Part shown: positions 62,844-64,000 of the stretch, piece after piece | Layout of the letters: each line of letters opens with the position of its first letter | How positions within the stretch are numbered: position 1 is the first letter of the stretch | Assembly (NCBI GenBank): GCA_029866205.1 | Contig: JARWZT010000009.1 | Span: forward strand, 1 to 64,000 | DNA: 64,000 nt | Reading direction: 5' to 3' | From: Rhodoferax sp. | Lineage (GTDB): Bacteria; Pseudomonadota; Gammaproteobacteria; Burkholderiales; Burkholderiaceae_C | Notes under the pieces: model-generated | Database searches by the model: none | What the model was told of the DNA's origin: nothing | Seen by the model: only the letters and a program-made list of their open reading frames with translations | Position numbers and translations under genes: made by a program

Positions 62844-63212
62844 ATGCGTAAGAAGTCCTCTGCCCCGAATCGTGGTTTTCGCGTTGCCGATCAGATCCAA
62901 CGGGATCTGACGGAGCTGATCGCGCGCGAATTGAAAGACCCCCGTGTGGGCATGGTGACGATTCAGTCGGTCGAGGTTACGCCAGACTATGCGCATGCCA
63001 AGGTGTATTTCAGTCTGCTGGTGGGCGATCCGGTGCAGTGCGCCGAGGGCTTGAACCAGGCGGCTGGTTTTTTGCGCTCGGGATTGTTCAAACGTCTGCA
63101 TATTCACACGGTGCCGACGTTGCACTTCCTGTTTGACCAAACGACCGAGCGTGCTGCTGACATGAACGCCTTGATTGCGCGCGCGGTGTCGTCGCGCGCC
63201 AAAGAGGATTAA
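62844..63212 (+). CDS. rbfA: Ribosome-binding factor A
   Basis: A 122-residue KH-fold protein for 30S maturation and cold adaptation. [20 protein letters not shown] and [20 protein letters not shown] are typical, as is [17 protein letters not shown]. It starts nine bases after infB and ends six before truB, consistent with the conserved operon. Confidence 0.95.
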   Translation: MRKKSSAPNRGFRVADQIQRDLTELIARELKDPRVGMVTIQSVEVTPDYAHAKVYFSLLVGDPVQCAEGLNQAAGFLRSGLFKRLHIHTVPTLHFLFDQTTERAADMNALIARAVSSRAKED

Positions 63213-63218
63213 AAGACG

Positions 63219-64000
63219 ATGAACGCGCCCCGTGCACGGGTTGCAAGGCGCCCCGTGCATGGGGTGCTGTTGTTGGACAAGCCCCTGGGTTTTTCCAGCA
63301 ACCAGGCCTTGCAAAAAGCCAAGTGGCTTTTGCGGGCCGACAAGGCTGGGCATACTGGCACGCTGGACCCATTGGCTACAGGTGTGTTACCGCTGTGTTT
63401 TGGTGCGGCGACCAAGTTCAGCCAGATGCACCTGGATGCCGACAAGGTTTACGAGGCAACGCTTCACTTGGGTGTAAAGACCAGCACCGCGGATGCCGAA
63501 GGCGATGTGTTGCTGGAGCGCCCTGTGGCGGTTAGCGTTGAAGATATTGAAAGGGTCGTGCGCCAGTTCACCGGACCGATCAGGCAGGTGCCGCCGATGC
63601 ACAGCGCCTTGAAGAAAGACGGCAAGGCGCTCTACGAATACGCCCGAGCGGGCATTGAGGTGGAGCGCCCAGCGCGTGATGTGACGATTTACGAGCTGCG
63701 GGTACTGGAAATGCCCAGCTTGGCAGCTCCGAATGCGCTCAAGATTGAGGTGAGTTGCAGCAAAGGCACCTATATCCGAACCTTGGGTGAGGACATGGGT
63801 GAGGCTCTGGGTTGCGGCGCGCATCTGAGTGCGCTGCGCCGCATCCGCACCGGTGGTTTTGGGCAAGTGCAGTGCGTAAGCCTAAGCGAATTGGAGGCAG
63901 CCACGGATGCGCAGCGCCTGGGGCTGTTGCTGCAGGTGGAGTCTCTGCTGGAAGGGCATCAGCGCGTCACTCTGGAGAGCGAGAGTGCTGCAAGGTTTTT
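63219..64000 (+). CDS. truB: tRNA pseudouridine55 synthase, 5' part (runs off the window)
   Basis: An open frame of 260 codons without a stop reaches the window edge. It encodes [20 protein letters not shown] and [19 protein letters not shown], with the catalytic Asp in GTLDP (about residue 51), then [20 protein letters not shown] and [19 protein letters not shown]. It makes pseudouridine 55 in the T loop of tRNAs. ATG at 63219 follows rbfA by six bases, with AAAAGA upstream. The C-terminal PUA-like part is cut by the end of the window. Confidence 0.96.
   Translation, partial: MNAPRARVARRPVHGVLLLDKPLGFSSNQALQKAKWLLRADKAGHTGTLDPLATGVLPLCFGAATKFSQMHLDADKVYEATLHLGVKTSTADAEGDVLLERPVAVSVEDIERVVRQFTGPIRQVPPMHSALKKDGKALYEYARAGIEVERPARDVTIYELRVLEMPSLAAPNALKIEVSCSKGTYIRTLGEDMGEALGCGAHLSALRRIRTGGFGQVQCVSLSELEAATDAQRLGLLLQVESLLEGHQRVTLESESAARF

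Noticed and set aside
59916-63353. A 1145-codon open frame on the minus strand opposite infB and rbfA
   Set aside because: It mirrors infB, whose high GC third positions and Ala/Lys/Glu-rich coiled region remove stop codons from the complement. The product is a His/Arg/Leu-rich low-complexity string without domains, and it overlaps two certain genes completely.

Overview
The window looks like chromosomal DNA of a betaproteobacterium of the order Burkholderiales, most probably family Comamonadaceae (Rhodoferax/Albidiferax-like). I infer this from protein wording and gene order: CysI-DUF934-CysH-CysD-CysN, a CobD/CbiB-like protein, a CysB-type regulator, divergent lptF/pepA with holC behind pepA, and rimP-nusA-infB-rbfA-truB. 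No species can be assigned without a search. Most of the window is core genome; only the left edge and two small scars look accessory.

Layout. 1-1149: the end of an IS3-family insertion sequence has cut off an integrase gene. 1150-3490: two acyl-CoA dehydrogenases. 3644-8304: purN, a DUF1653 gene, an RsmB-type rRNA methyltransferase, a membrane fatty-acid desaturase, a TM2-like protein and an acetyltransferase. 8425-10550: rpsP-rimM-trmD-rplS. 10652-15481: a Nudix CoA pyrophosphatase, a CbiB-like protein, rsgA, a pterin dehydratase, an M48 protease and orn. 15482-19521: an RhlE-like helicase behind a long structured leader, a hydroxyisobutyrate-dehydrogenase-like enzyme and guaC. 19712-21687: an unlisted 49-residue Cys-rich protein with its own promoter, a deletion scar made of two gene remnants, a beta-barrel protein and tRNA-Asn.

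21883-28647 (all minus strand) is a complete assimilatory sulfate-reduction set. CysDN makes APS, CysH carries the Cys motifs of an iron-sulfur APS reductase, and CysI reduces sulfite. A ferredoxin and a thioredoxin-reductase-like flavoprotein follow and may supply electrons, because no cysJ is seen. The regulator cysB and the sirohydrochlorin chelatase cbiX lie 17 kb away, cbiX in tandem with lptFG.

28846-38584: a polytopic membrane protein, a 2-oxoglutarate oxygenase, a nucleoside hydrolase with a ribokinase (nucleoside salvage), mnmC, yggX, a membrane protein, a cbpM-like gene behind an FNR-type promoter, dsbB and argA. 38831-47495: hrpA carrying an in-frame palindromic insertion, a DUF442 protein, a DUF202 protein, an aminotransferase, cysB, cbiX and lptG. 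47492-53481: lptF, pepA, holC, a Liv-type binding protein, tRNA-Ser and a stomatin/NfeD pair. 53631-57488: an amino-acid decarboxylase, an exported protein and fabI. 57647-64000: the transcription/translation operon rimP-nusA-infB-rbfA-truB, preceded by a promoter and an intrinsic-terminator-like leader; truB runs off the window.

I found no CRISPR array, prophage or obvious defence island. The most interesting signals are regulatory (attenuator-like hairpins in rpsP-rimM and ahead of rimP, and the helicase leader), the ferredoxin module of the sulfur operon, the small Cys-rich protein and the palindrome domesticated inside hrpA.
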